Positions 23,976 through 35,470 of a DNA stretch of 64,000 bases are shown piece by piece. The stretch comes from Helopsaltes ochotensis (lineage: Eukaryota; Chordata; Aves; Passeriformes; Locustellidae), in assembly GCA_013400155.1 (NCBI GenBank), contig VXBM01001564.1, forward strand, positions 96,592-160,591, written 5' to 3'. A model generated the notes under the pieces. That model saw nothing but the letters and a program-made list of their open reading frames with translations, did not search any database and was not told the DNA's origin. A program made the translations under genes and the position numbers. Numbering within the stretch: the stretch's first letter is position 1; each line of letters starts with the position of its first letter.

Positions 23976-25594
23976 GTTTGTGGATAACTCCTTGTTCTGG
24001 AGACAAGGCACTGTTTCCTCAGAAGTGCTAAACTATTAACATCAAAAAGTGTTAAATAAGTATTTCCTTCATACTTTTTAATAGACAGGTGGCTTCACAG
24101 CCAAGACTCAATGTGTTCAGTGCAAAATCTGACTTGCAAGTCACAGGAATTTAGGGGTATATTAGAGGGTCACATTTTATTTTGTTGCCTCCTCTTCTCA
24201 CTTTCCCCATTGTGTGCACCCAAGATTTTTCCTGGGATGTCTTTGGAATACCTGAAAGTCTCACTAAGATGAAAACCTATGAGCAATCTGGTGCTCACCT
24301 CACCCAGCAAGACAAACCTGTCACCTGCTCCAGCTCTCTAAATCTCTAGCATGGCAGAAGGATCATATGGAGCCGCTCTGCATTCAGCACAAGCTCTAAG
24401 CAGCACAATCTGTCTAATGGGATGTGGCAAGGAAATGTCATGGTGAGGGAATGCAACACAGGTTCGCTGAAGCACGAGGACTGCAGAGACTAAAGATGGA
24501 AATAATGAACCAAGGGCTGAATATAAAGATACGTGTAAATGTATCTTTATACATATAAAGATAAACTGTAAGAACTGAGTCACTGTTTCTTTTTCTATAT
24601 TAAATTTCATTGAAATTAATAAGGTTCTGGTCCATTTGGTCTGTTTTGTTTTTCCTTTTGACTGATTTGGATTTTCTGGTGGGTTTTAGGATAATTAGGC
24701 AATTTTCAAATTGTTATGCATACTAGAAGCATATTTGAATTTACCTCTCTCAGATGTGAAACAGTCAGTCTTCATAACAGCTGGTTTATGAAAGGAATAT
24801 TTTCTGAACGTCTCTTTGCTAATAACTCCTAATCTATGCTTCTACTTTGTGTTTCCTACTGTGCTTGGAGAATACCTCTTTAGGAATTCTTTCTAAGGGA
24901 GCAAAGTTTACCGGTTTTTCGTAACCACAGCAACCTCAAGTTTCCTTTGCTAGCCACTCAGGTCAAAGGGCACATCTACCTCCTAAGTAAAAACTTTATT
25001 ATTTTTTTTCTCTTCCTCTCTTTCTTTTTGATACTTCTCAGAAAGCCCATGTGGTAGTTTTGCCGGTGTAAAGTGTCAGGTTGGAAAGGTATGAACTTGC
25101 TCCCTGGTGAAATTAAAGCCAAGATTCAATGCTGTGAATTCTTGTATTTTCCAGTTTTAAAAAGGTAGCTACCCTTACCTTGAGCTCTTTTGCTTTCCTA
25201 CACAAGGTTTCATGCTGCTGGCATTTAAAAGGATACTTCACAGTAGTTCAGAGCTTAAAATTTAATGCATATTTAAAACTGTTGCAATCTTGCAGCTCAT
25301 GGTCAGTGTATTCACAGTATATTAAGTGACTGAAAAAAAAGTCCAGCAGCACAACACAAAAGGAATTCTGTAAAGAAGTAGATGTTCTTAGTGTGTTTTT
25401 TCTAAGACTGTGTGAACTGCTTCAAAGTCTGGGTGACACAGATTAACTGAACATATTTTCTCCTTTGCTTCACCTGAGCAGAATGTAACCTTATAAACCC
25501 TGACTGAGACCATTAAACTCCAGGAGAATATAAAGATCTGATTAATGTAAAAATGTGTCCCATCTCTATAGCATTTCTGTTTACATAATAAACT
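23976..25594. other. unique AT-rich non-coding sequence
   Basis: No gene is supported. A perfect 11-bp inverted repeat (TATAAAGATAC / GTATCTTTATA, 8-base loop) lies at 24522-24551. The ORF at 24338-24610 on the - strand spans it and shows no known domain. Confidence 0.55.
24522..24551. repeat. 11-bp perfect inverted repeat (hairpin)
   Basis: Arms at 24522-24532 and 24541-24551 are exact reverse complements around an 8-base loop. A third copy of the TATAAAGATA word follows at about 24554. Confidence 0.8.
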
Positions 25595-26778
25595 GAAATG
25601 GGTGAGTGGTGATGCTTAGTAGATGAGGGAAAGCCTGTGGATGTTCTCTACCTAGATTTTGCTAAGCCTTTGATGCTGTTTCCCACAGCCATTCTCATGG
25701 AGAAACTGGGTGCTCATGGCCAGGACAGGTGCACTCTTTACTGGGTTAAAATCTGGTTGGATGGCCTGGCCCAGAGTGTGCTGGTGAATGGAGTTAAATT
25801 CAGCAGGGGGCTGTTCCCTCGTGGAGTTTCCCAAAGCTCAGTGTTGGGATCAGCTCTGTTTAATATCTTTGTTAATGAGCTGGATGAGAGGATCAAGTGC
25901 ACCCTCAGTAATTTCACAGTCAACATCAAGTTCAGTGGCAGTATTGATTTGCTGGAAGGCAGGAAGCCCTTGAATTTTTGGGCTGAAGCTGATTGTGTGA
26001 GGTTCACCAACACCAGGTGCCAGGTGCTGCTCTTGGGTCACCGTAACCCCAAGCAGTGCTACAGGTTGGGACAGAATGGCTGGAAAGTAGCTCAGAAGAA
26101 AAGTACCTGGGGGTACTGCTGGTCAACAGGCAGTTGAGTATGTGAGTAGGTTGAGTGTGTGCCAGCGTGTGCCCTGGTGGTCAAAAAGGTCAATGGCATC
26201 TGGGCTTTAATCAGAAATATTGAGGCCAGCAGGACCAGGGTAGTGATTGTCCTCCTCTACTGCACATCAGTGAGGCCACACCTTGAATCCTGGCTTCAAT
26301 TTAGGGACTCTCACCACAAGGACATTTTGATGCTGGAGCAAGTCCAGAGGAGAGCAACAAAGCTGGTGAAGGTTCTGGAGCATGAGTCTTATGAGGAGCA
26401 GCTGAGGGAGCTGGGATTGTATAGCTTGGAAAAGGAGGCTCACGGGAGATCTTATTGCTCTCTACAACTGCCTGAAAGATGGTTGGGGAGAGGTGTGGGT
26501 TGGCTTCTTCTTCCAGGAAAGTACTGACAGAATGAGGAAATTACATCAGTTTGGACCAGGAGAGGTTTAAATAAGGCATTATGTAAAATTATTCTGTGAA
26601 AAAGATTATCAAGCATTGGAACAATCTGCCCCTGAAAGAGATTGATTCACCTCCTGGAAGTGTTCATAAAACATGCAGATGTGACATTTGAAGACACAGT
26701 TTAGTGGGGAACACAGTGGGACTAGTTTGGATTTGATGGTCTTTGAGGTCTTTTCCAACTTTAATAGTTCTATAAGAT
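25595..26778 (+). mobile_element. CR1 LINE, long copy with inactivated reverse transcriptase
   Basis: This is the longest CR1 copy in the window, on the + strand and reaching the 3' end (TTTTCCAACTTTAATAGTTC near 26752). The frame at 25637-26137 encodes the reverse-transcriptase core: a VLYLDFAKP motif (usually LDFSKAFD-like), then HGQDRCTLYWVKIWLDG, then a PRGVSQSSVLGSALFNIFVNEL segment (the conserved GVPQGSVLGPLLFNIFINDL block). The catalytic F-A-D-D box is replaced by F-T-V-N, so both aspartates are lost. A second frame (26159-26527) carries the C-terminal part with HLESWLQFRDSHHKD and QRRATKLVKVLEH. The frames are separated by a frameshift. The copy is 5'-truncated, beginning inside the reverse transcriptase, and cannot move itself. 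Confidence 0.93.
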
Positions 26779-29700
26779 ATAGGGCAGAAAGGTGACAGAA
26801 GTGACATTGTTCCCCATTTGGAAAGGCAGAAGACACTTAGGTCAACCCTATTTCTTTCTTGCAGAGCTGAGGAATTGTCCTTGTTAAAGAATGAAACAGT
26901 CAAGGAGATTGGGACATATCCTCCTGGGAAACGTGCACATTAGTAGAGAGGTTTTGACAACTGGCTTGGGAGGCAGGTGTGAACACAAGAAAGACACTTT
27001 CTCCTTCCCCAAGTATCTTTAGGTTTCCCTTTCCATATGCAAATATCCTGTAACACCTGCTCTTTGATCCTCAAATATTCCACTCTGCTTCTCTCAGCTA
27101 GCTCTATAGCCCTTGGCAATACTCCTTTTCTGTGGGGTGACACAGAGTGTCCCCACTGACTTCTGCTGCTGGATGACTCCCATCCCATAGGATCTGACAA
27201 TGCCTACCACAGCCCTGGGAACTAGGACAGTGGCTCTTTTCCTGACTGAGGTACTAGGGATCTGCTGCCCACCATCTTGCCTCTGTGATCTTTCATGTTT
27301 ATGAAGAAGAGTCTTTAACCATCTAACATAACAGGATTCATTTCACATCTTTTGTCTTTATAGATGGAAATTAAAATGGATACTAGTAAAATAAGTGCTA
27401 TATAATTGTTTTGGAGGAGGCTACATATCATCTAGCTATTTACATAAATTATGCATCTAAATATAATCTAGTCACTCAGATTAGTCACTGCCTGAACACT
27501 ATGGAAGAATAAGAACTCCATCGGAACCAAACTCACCTGCACAGCCAAGACAGCCAAGAGGCCATCTCTATGTCACTTAACAGAGTTCTGTTCTAAAGAC
27601 AAGTTTATGAATCAATCACTACTCCACATTGGTATAATTTTGTTCATCTACAAACACAGATTTTTCAAGTTATTATTTAAGGAAATATTTTTCAGTTTGT
27701 TTCCCTGTCCCCTGCTAGGAGGCTTCAAAGGAGAAGTCAAATTCACACAACAAAGAAGGACACTGTTGGCATACACTAGAACTTGTCTTGTCATATACTT
27801 GAGAATTGTCCAGAGGTATATAAATTAGATGCCACTGGAAGTGCCTCTTTCACCAGTGTTTCACTACTGAATAACTCTGCTTATTGTACAAGAATACACC
27901 ATTCTACAACAGGAGTAAAATGGTAAGGAATTTATTCAAGGATGGATGGGTTTTAAGAAAACTTATGGAAACATGATAGTAATTAAGTCTGTTAAGTTTT
28001 TCCTTGCCTTTTGTTTAAAATTAAAGGATATATCAAAAGATGGGACACAAACCAAATTTGTATGCTTATATTAAGCCTTATAAAGTATATTATCCTGGAA
28101 ATATAACCATTGATTTTCCTGTTATTTTATATACAAAACTATGTTCAGTTTTGCTGTGTTACTGAACAATATTGTTTTTCTTTCATTTAAATATGAGAGC
28201 CTGTGGAGTCTGTATTTGTTCAATAAAAAAAGTGAAGGGCAAACATTGCATAAAACCTACTGACAATGAGGGCAGATTATTTTTTTTTTTTAAATCAAGT
28301 TTGAAATTGCTCTGACTATCCAAATAATGATAAGAACTTGCTTACTTTTATTTAAATTTATTCAGAGATTTTAAGATTTGGCCTTCACATTCAATAGAAG
28401 CCCAGAAAATGATTTAACCTGCAGTCCTATTTGAAACAAATTATTCCACTTCGTCTCACAAGTAACATCAGGAAGAGCAGATGGACCAGCTTTGGGATGA
28501 TGGAGGTGTTAGTGAACTGAAAGGTAATTAGGGAAATACACTGGTTAAAGAAGTCTATGCACGTCAGGAAACATTCTGTCATAAAGTGAAAGTCAAATTA
28601 TTGTCTATCTGATAAAAATCTATGTATTAAATATCTTATATTCAGGGAAGGTAAGTTGTAATATCTTTTTCTTTCCTTCTCTTTTGATTTTATGCAGTAA
28701 TCATGGAAATAATGTGAATAATGAATTCACCTTCAGTGTAAGTTCCATGTAGTACAGTGTAAAAGACCAAAATATCAAAAGAAGTCTCCAGTTTTCTTCA
28801 AAGCACAGTTTGTTCCTGCCTATCTACCACCATCTGTAGATAGGTAGTGACTGAAGGTCAAGCTATCTGTCCTGCAGCACTAATTATGATCATTAGAGGT
28901 GTGTGTGCCAGACTTAAATGTTGATTTCAGTTTCAAAGCTGTTTCTTCATCTGCATGGTTAATGTCACAGCTTTGCAGACATTAATGCAAGTTCTGCTGA
29001 CATCCAAGTTCACTGCAGCACACCTGGAATGGGTTGCACTTAGACTTACCAAAAATGAGTATTCTAATTGAAACTGGTTAATTAGCGTCAGTCTGGACTC
29101 AGTGGGAGATCACCACTTGCAAAGAGTAATTTTCCCAGCTATTTTGGATGAACCACTGTCGAGATAAGACACAGGATGGATGACACTCACACACTGAGAT
29201 GTCCAAGGCAAAGAAGAGGGTTTTTTTTACAAAACCTCGACATTTATAGAATTCCAAAAGTGACCATGGATTGGAGGATGAAGTTGCCACCTCTCCAACC
29301 ACACTGGTCAAACCAACAGTCCATCAATTCTCTACTCCTCCATGAAAGTATGAAAAACAACTTATTATTTACATGAATGTACGTGAGAAACTCCATTAGA
29401 AAAATGTAAACATCAGAAGGCTTAGAAGAACTTGAGAACAGCAGGGTGACAAATCAGATTTCTAAAGCGGGCTATGGTTTTTTCGGGGTTTTTTGTCTTT
29501 TGTTTTTTTAATTTGTGATTCTCTCCTTTGTCTCTGTTCTGCTGAGCCAAGCAGTTTTCTCACACAGACCAGTCTCAGCTCCCTGGGGCAAATCGTCTCT
29601 CTGGACACACCAGGTCCTCCATTTTCCAGAATTTTGCTGTAATGATCCACCTCTATTGTAGCATATGTTGTACAACTGATTATCAACCTGGACATACTTT

Positions 29701-32700
29701 TAGTTTTTTAATATTGCTTTATCTATACCCATGCAAATACTAGCAATAGTAGCAATTAGTAGCAAAAAAAAGTTTCTTTCATGCTCTGTATCTTTAAAGA
29801 TCATATGCACACATTACTAGTTCTGTGCATCTTCCTACTTGCAATAGTAGGTGGTGTTTGAGTAGAAGTGTTTGAGAACACTTTTACAGATTTTTGATGG
29901 GCTAAAGTCATCCTGCTTTTTAGACTATTTTCTGTCAGATTGTCAATCACACTCCCAGCTTCTTCATTATGTCACTTGCACAGCTCCATTAATTAGATTT
30001 TGTATTTTTCCAGCTTTCATATCACTGCTTTAGCTTACACTTATCTCTTCCTGCCAGCTACAGAGGGAGCTGGATGACTGCTTCGAACTAGATACTTAGC
30101 TTCTAAGCAGCTAAACTTGGAAGATACTTCACACTCCTAATACTTTCAATTCCCAAACAGAGACTCTAAGGAAGGATTGAGTTTTGGAAAAGAGGGAGCC
30201 TCCATCTTCTGAATATGAGGCCAAGCTAAATTAAACTCTCAGAAACTCAAGTATTCAGCCACCAAATGTTTTTTGACAGCATTGATTAATGAAATACAGA
30301 TTTAAAGAGATTCTTTGTACATAAAAGAGATTACTTTTTTTTTAGCTGATGCTATCTTTAAAACTGAGAGAAAATTTCAACATGCCTGTTGTAAGATGAC
30401 ATGTTATGCAATTTACTTAGCAAGTAGAAAGACTTTGCTCTCCCCACAGTGACTAAAACCGTATGAAGCCATTGTTAGTTTAGATGCACGTTTATATATG
30501 TCAGGGAAAGCAGAGAGTTTTAAACACAAGACTGTTGTCAGGATATTAGCTGTTGCTCTCGGTTATGTTAGAGGATTAATTGTATCCTCTACAAAGGTCA
30601 ATGTAGCAGGCAAAGATTGTGAAGAAACTGCTTTAGAGATGGCTATCTCCTGGATAAATTAACTGCTGCTTTATCTTGATTATGGTTTATTCTATATTCC
30701 AAAGAAGTTTAAGTAGGTGAATACCACATCCAATAAATACAGATTACTCAGCTTTCATTGAAAACTGATCTTCCCCACAAGGGAAATCTATGGTAGACTT
30801 GTTCCTTAAACACAACGAAAATGTTTCACTTCACAGTGCAGACAAATGGGGCCTAGGTCTGGTACTTCATCAAATTGGACAACTTATGCAGTGAAATAAC
30901 CCATACTCCTAAAGCACTGATTATGCTTTCCTCTTTTTAGTTTAAACAAATAATTGACTTATTCTTGTTTTGTTGGGTCTGTTTTCTTTCATTAAAAAAA
31001 ACCCATTCATAGAATTACGCTCTCTAAATACTATATTGCTAAAGGCAGAAAGAGGAGGGAACTCATACCTAAAATGAATTAACTACCTTTTCTTGTTCAA
31101 ATCCTTTGGCACAATCATGCCAGGATATGAATTCTTGCATGAAGTAGTACCCATATTGTGAAGAATAACATGTGGGGGGTTGGTGGGGGTTTTTACTGTT
31201 GTTGTTGTTCAGGTGTGGTTAGTTTGTTTTGCTGTTTAGAGAACTTTACTTGTTCTACTTGCTGTAGAACTTTACTTGTCAAATTCTATTTGAATAAGAT
31301 ATTTTCAACCACCAAGACTGGTCATAGTGTGCTATTAGCAGTTACTGTTGCTATCATTGCTGAGGATGAAAGGTGAAGAAGGAGAGAGCTGCAACCTTCT
31401 CCAGAACGCTGCTATAAGGAAAAAACAGCAATCACAGTTGAACACAAGGTGACTGTAAAATCGAGTTCTAAGCATGTCATTGTGACTGTTGGAAATGTGC
31501 TGTATATAGCATTGGTCAACAGACAGATAGCATGTCTTCCCAGGCAGCAGGACAGAAACCACCATGAAAACCAATTCTGACAGATAGAGAAAAACAAACT
31601 ATTCTCTGCTATTGTGTCTCTGAATGATGTTGAAGAGTAGAACAGCAATACTGTTCCTTTTTCATAAAGCATAGGTGCAACTGGGCTAGCAAGCCATACA
31701 CTTCCCATTGAAGGTCTATTAGTTTTCACTCATAAAGTAATTGAGATCATTAATATCAAAGCACTTGAGAAAAAAAAAAAGTCCATCTTGGATTACAGCT
31801 GTATTAATAAAGAATCTAGTTTCAAAATGTTACAAAACAAAAAGCAGAGCTCAGTGAACCAGCTCCCTAAACCAATTTTTTTCATTGACAACCTCAAAAA
31901 AAAAAGGTTTACTATTACTTCAAGGGGCATTTCAAAAGATCAAAGAAAATTATATATATCAGAAAGGATTTATTTGAGAGTGTAGGATTTAAAACTTAAA
32001 ACTATGTTAAGAAATCCAATAATAAAAATCAGTCAGTTCTACTCCAAATCCATGACATCAGTGAGGCACAGTAATGAATACAGATTGATGCCTCAGTATG
32101 TCCTCAGAAAAAAATAGTTTATGCCCCTGGAGCAGGAAGTCTGAGTCAAAATTCTTCAAAAACATGGAGGTTACATCTTAGAAAACAGAGAGGTTAAGGG
32201 AATGATATCAAAGCACCATGAAAATATCCAAGAAATAAATGAAAGCTGAGGAACCTAAACACCCATGTAAGAATAACACATTCCCACAGTGTAGCAAAAA
32301 AAAAAAAAAATCTACAGAAATAAAAAACTCTTTAAGACCAATAAAAACATTAAGATCAGTAAAGACTTGAATATTGCCTTAGGCCACAGAAGACTTGATT
32401 ATTGCCTTAGGCCACAAAAGACTTGATTTTCTAGAGAAAATTTCATTACAGTATGATAAACCACTAATTTTATTGCATGAATTAAAGAAAATTAAAAAAA
32501 AAAAAATCCATTAAAAAATTGGAAAAGAAGACTGAAAAAACTTGACGACTGAATATATCTTGTATTAAAGATAGGTATAACATCTTCATGAGATCTTATC
32601 AAGACAAACCTCGTGATAAGCAATGATAAATAAGAAAAAAAGGTAAGGTCATTAACAGTTTTCTAGCTACTGGCTGGTCATATTTCCCAGTGTTTCCCAA

Positions 32701-33730
32701 TTTGAGAGAACTCAAATTAGTGAGGTACTCATATTAATTAGTATTCATCTACATGTCAGTTCTGATTTGATTTATTCAGTTTTGTTCTTTTGTGTGTCTT
32801 TGTCTTTTTGAAATTCTAATTTAAAATCTTTAAATACTGTAGAAAACAGACAATCTTTAAATACAGTACTAACAGACCTGAATTGATTAGCTGAGTCTTA
32901 CTAATGTTTGTTATTCTTTTGACCTCAGAACTACAGGTCTGTTAAAACTGTACTTCAACAAGAGAAATAAAACTTATTTTCTCTCAGGGTGAAAATGTTA
33001 TTGGTTTAAGTGCCTTCCTGTAGAGCCATAATAGCAAGTGAACTCCAGCTTCTTTTCTATTGATCTTTTTGAAAGAGATATATGCCAGAAATGCTCTTAA
33101 AGTGTTCTATCAGACCATGGCACTCTGAGGTTGTATGTCTATGAAACAGGCATGTACATACTTAAACATCGCAGAAGGCCTGAAGCAGGTACACATATCT
33201 TTGCATACGTTTCCATATGAAAACTGCCTAAAAATGGCTGCCCTTTATGTTGGAAAATTAAAAAAAAAACCCAAAAAACAGCAAGGAAGATACTCAATGT
33301 GATAGGTTAGATATCCCAGCAATGTTTTCAAAGAAGACACCTTAATTCAACCAAAGTCCCCTGCTGTTTGTCTGGAGCTTACACTTGGTCTTTCACTGAC
33401 TCAAGCTCAAAGTGAAACAGGAAGGGTGTTTTCCAGACTCTATACAACATGTTTTACATGAGCAGTCATGGGAGTGTTCAGGATTATGGAGAAATTTGGC
33501 AAAAAATCTGGCCAAAAATAGTTAAGATTGATCTGCCATCTCAAAATAATATATTTATCAAAGCACAATAAATTTCTTTGGCTCTTTTTCTGGATTTCCA
33601 ACAGGTTATTGTGACAAGGTCTGACGGTATTTGTTTGCGTGGATACAAATCTGGCACTTGGAAAGGACCTTACTATCTAAGAATCAAACATCCTATTTAT
33701 AAATTTGCCTTTAGATTAGTCTGATACTTC
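26779..33730. other. long unique AT-rich non-coding stretch
   Basis: About 7 kb without a supported gene or recognised interspersed repeat. It contains a 9-bp hairpin (CCTATCTAC at 28819-28827 with GTAGATAGG at 28836-28844), a 28-bp tandem repeat (32361-32428), and A-rich runs near 32297 and 32490. ORFs such as 31412-31729 (-) and 29462-29695 (-) are AT-rich noise without domains. Confidence 0.55.
32361..32428. repeat. 28-bp tandem repeat, about 2.4 copies
   Basis: The word AGACTTGA begins at 32363, 32391 and 32419. The units share ATTGCCTTAGGCCACA and differ by one or two bases. Confidence 0.88.
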
Positions 33731-33861
33731 ATAGAATAATCTGAGTTGGAAGGGAGCCAGGAGGATCTTCAAGTCCAACTCTTAAGTGAATGGCCCATAT
33801 AGTGATCGGACCCACGACCTTGGCGTTATTAGCACCATGCTCTGAACAACTGAGCTCACCT
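33731..33861 (-). mobile_element. tRNA-Ile-derived SINE with CR1-like tail (TguSINE1-type)
   Basis: Read on the - strand, 33860-33791 is a tRNA-Ile-like head. It has GAGCTCAGTTGTTCAGAGC (A-box region), GGTGCTAATAACGCC (anticodon arm with AAT), and a GGTCCGATC stretch in the B-box position with two or three changes from the consensus GGTTCGAATCC. It is followed directly, at 33790-33731, by a tail ending in the CR1-type 3' motif (the + strand shows ATAGAATAATCTGAGTTGGA). This head-plus-tail organisation is that of TguSINE1, described in passerine birds, which borrows CR1 machinery through its CR1-like 3' end. It is the strongest taxonomic marker in the window. It is not a functional tRNA gene: the acceptor and T arms carry substitutions and the element continues into the LINE-like tail. 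Confidence 0.88.
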
Positions 33862-35189
33862 CAGGGTCACTTGATGAGACTTGTGATACTTGACAGGCTA
33901 TGGAGCCCTGAGAATTCAGTGACGAGCAGAGAACTGTACTTTCAGGATAATTACAATGAGTTAAAAAATATAATTGTACATCATGTAAGCTCTGTAGGAC
34001 TGATGGGGGACTCACAACTGACACCATGAATGGTTTCAAGCATCAGCACTTCATTATTCCCCAGTACAACCCTGCTTCTCACATGCATAACACCTGTGTA
34101 CCCTTTTACTCTTTTGTGATTGATCAATACACCTCAGCATTCCATGCTTCTTTTCCTTCAATGCTGGTCTCCTCTCTTACACAGCTGCACCCCATTAGGG
34201 ATGAGGCTTGGCTGCAGCCCCATTCCCAATGTCCCACAATCCATTCTCCTACATAAGACCTCTCTTTCAGCTTCTGATTTTGCTTTGTTACACTGACCTG
34301 AAGTGTGACAGAGATTGTTCTAATTCAGAAATAAAATATACGAATTCTCTTGATCGGTCTAGATTGTAGTGACTGAATAAGTTTCCACCTTAATGGCATT
34401 TTCATCTCAATATCAGGCAAAGAAGGGATAATCCGTCAGTTATAATATCTCAAGTAAAGTGATCTAATAGAAAGTGTTTCATAGATTTCTGATAAGAAAC
34501 CTAATGTACATAAAATATATGATTCACGTGTCAAAATGGATGGTCTTTCCAAGAGAAGAAAGCTGTTTCTTGAGCTGAACAGTGGAAATTAAAACAATAC
34601 TCTTATATGATAAAAATGATGCCCAAATCCTATCAAGCAACGTGCAGGGTTATATTATGAAATACTTGACGCTTCAGGACATATTTTTACTCTTAAAGTT
34701 ATATGTGATTAAGTATGAAAAATGAATTTTTTCCGGAAAAATGGAAATCTTTTTTTTTTCTTATTCCACTCCAAAGTGTACAGGTTTGTCTCTTACAGAT
34801 TTCTCCTATCGGTAAGTAATTATGTCTTGTTATGCATGATGGGCAATTTCAGGCAATTTAATTACAACACCATCACAATCACTAGCTTCATTTTCTTGTC
34901 CTTTATTTGTCGTGGTTATTACTACTTAAAGCTTCATTCCTTTTTTTTTTTTTTTAGTTTTAATTTCTTTAAAATCCTCCCTTTAAATTGTTGGGATTTT
35001 CTCAATATGACTGGTAATAACACTATTCATTTTTTATTTGTATATCATACCTGCACTTAGGTTTTTTCCCTCTTTAAGAAATATCTAATGGTGAATCTTG
35101 TAGGATAGTTTGCACTTACTATCTTCAATTAAAATGTGAGAAAAAACCCCGACGAAACAAACTATTCTTGGGAGGGAGAAAGAGCCTCC
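33862..35189. other. non-coding sequence, no recognised element
   Basis: The part at 34010-34310 is less AT-rich and contains a stop-poor frame (34026-34256) without a known domain. It may be a decayed repeat. T runs lie at 34749-34759 and 34940-34956. Confidence 0.45.
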
Positions 35190-35470
35190 TATCGACATAA
35201 CATCTAACAGGCCAAACAAAAGCTATAAAACCTGTCACAGGAGCCTGAGTGCAGCAGACAGCAAGAGGGACAGAGCCTCGTTGAGCTGCAGGCCCATTGG
35301 AGCTGTGCTGGAAGTGCACAAACTTCACGGCCAAAGCGCTTGTATCTGTTGTGCTTCAGGAGTGCAACGTTGGCTTCCCAGGCATGGCTCCACCAGACTG
35401 CACATCTCCATGTGCAGGACAAGAGGCAGGAGGAGAGGAATAGACACTCAAGCTTTTGCTCAGAGAGTAA
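35190..35470 (+). promoter_or_regulatory. possible promoter-like patch (TATA motif plus G+C-rich segment)
   Basis: A TATA-type motif, CTATAAAACC, at about 35223-35232 is followed by a G+C-richer segment of about 230 bp in otherwise AT-rich DNA. The arrangement matches a TATA promoter and first exon, or the U3/R part of a decayed LTR. An open frame starting at a non-ATG codon (35281-35652) encodes a hydrophobic stretch rich in I, V, L and F near its C terminus. A potential donor-like GTAAGA lies at about 35467. There is no defensible gene. An LTR origin is my preferred explanation, but termini and target duplications could not be fixed. Confidence 0.25.

Noticed and set aside
33791..33860. A tRNA-Ile gene on the - strand
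   Set aside because: The anticodon arm is clear, but the acceptor and T arms carry changes and the sequence runs directly into a CR1-like tail, so it is the head of a SINE.
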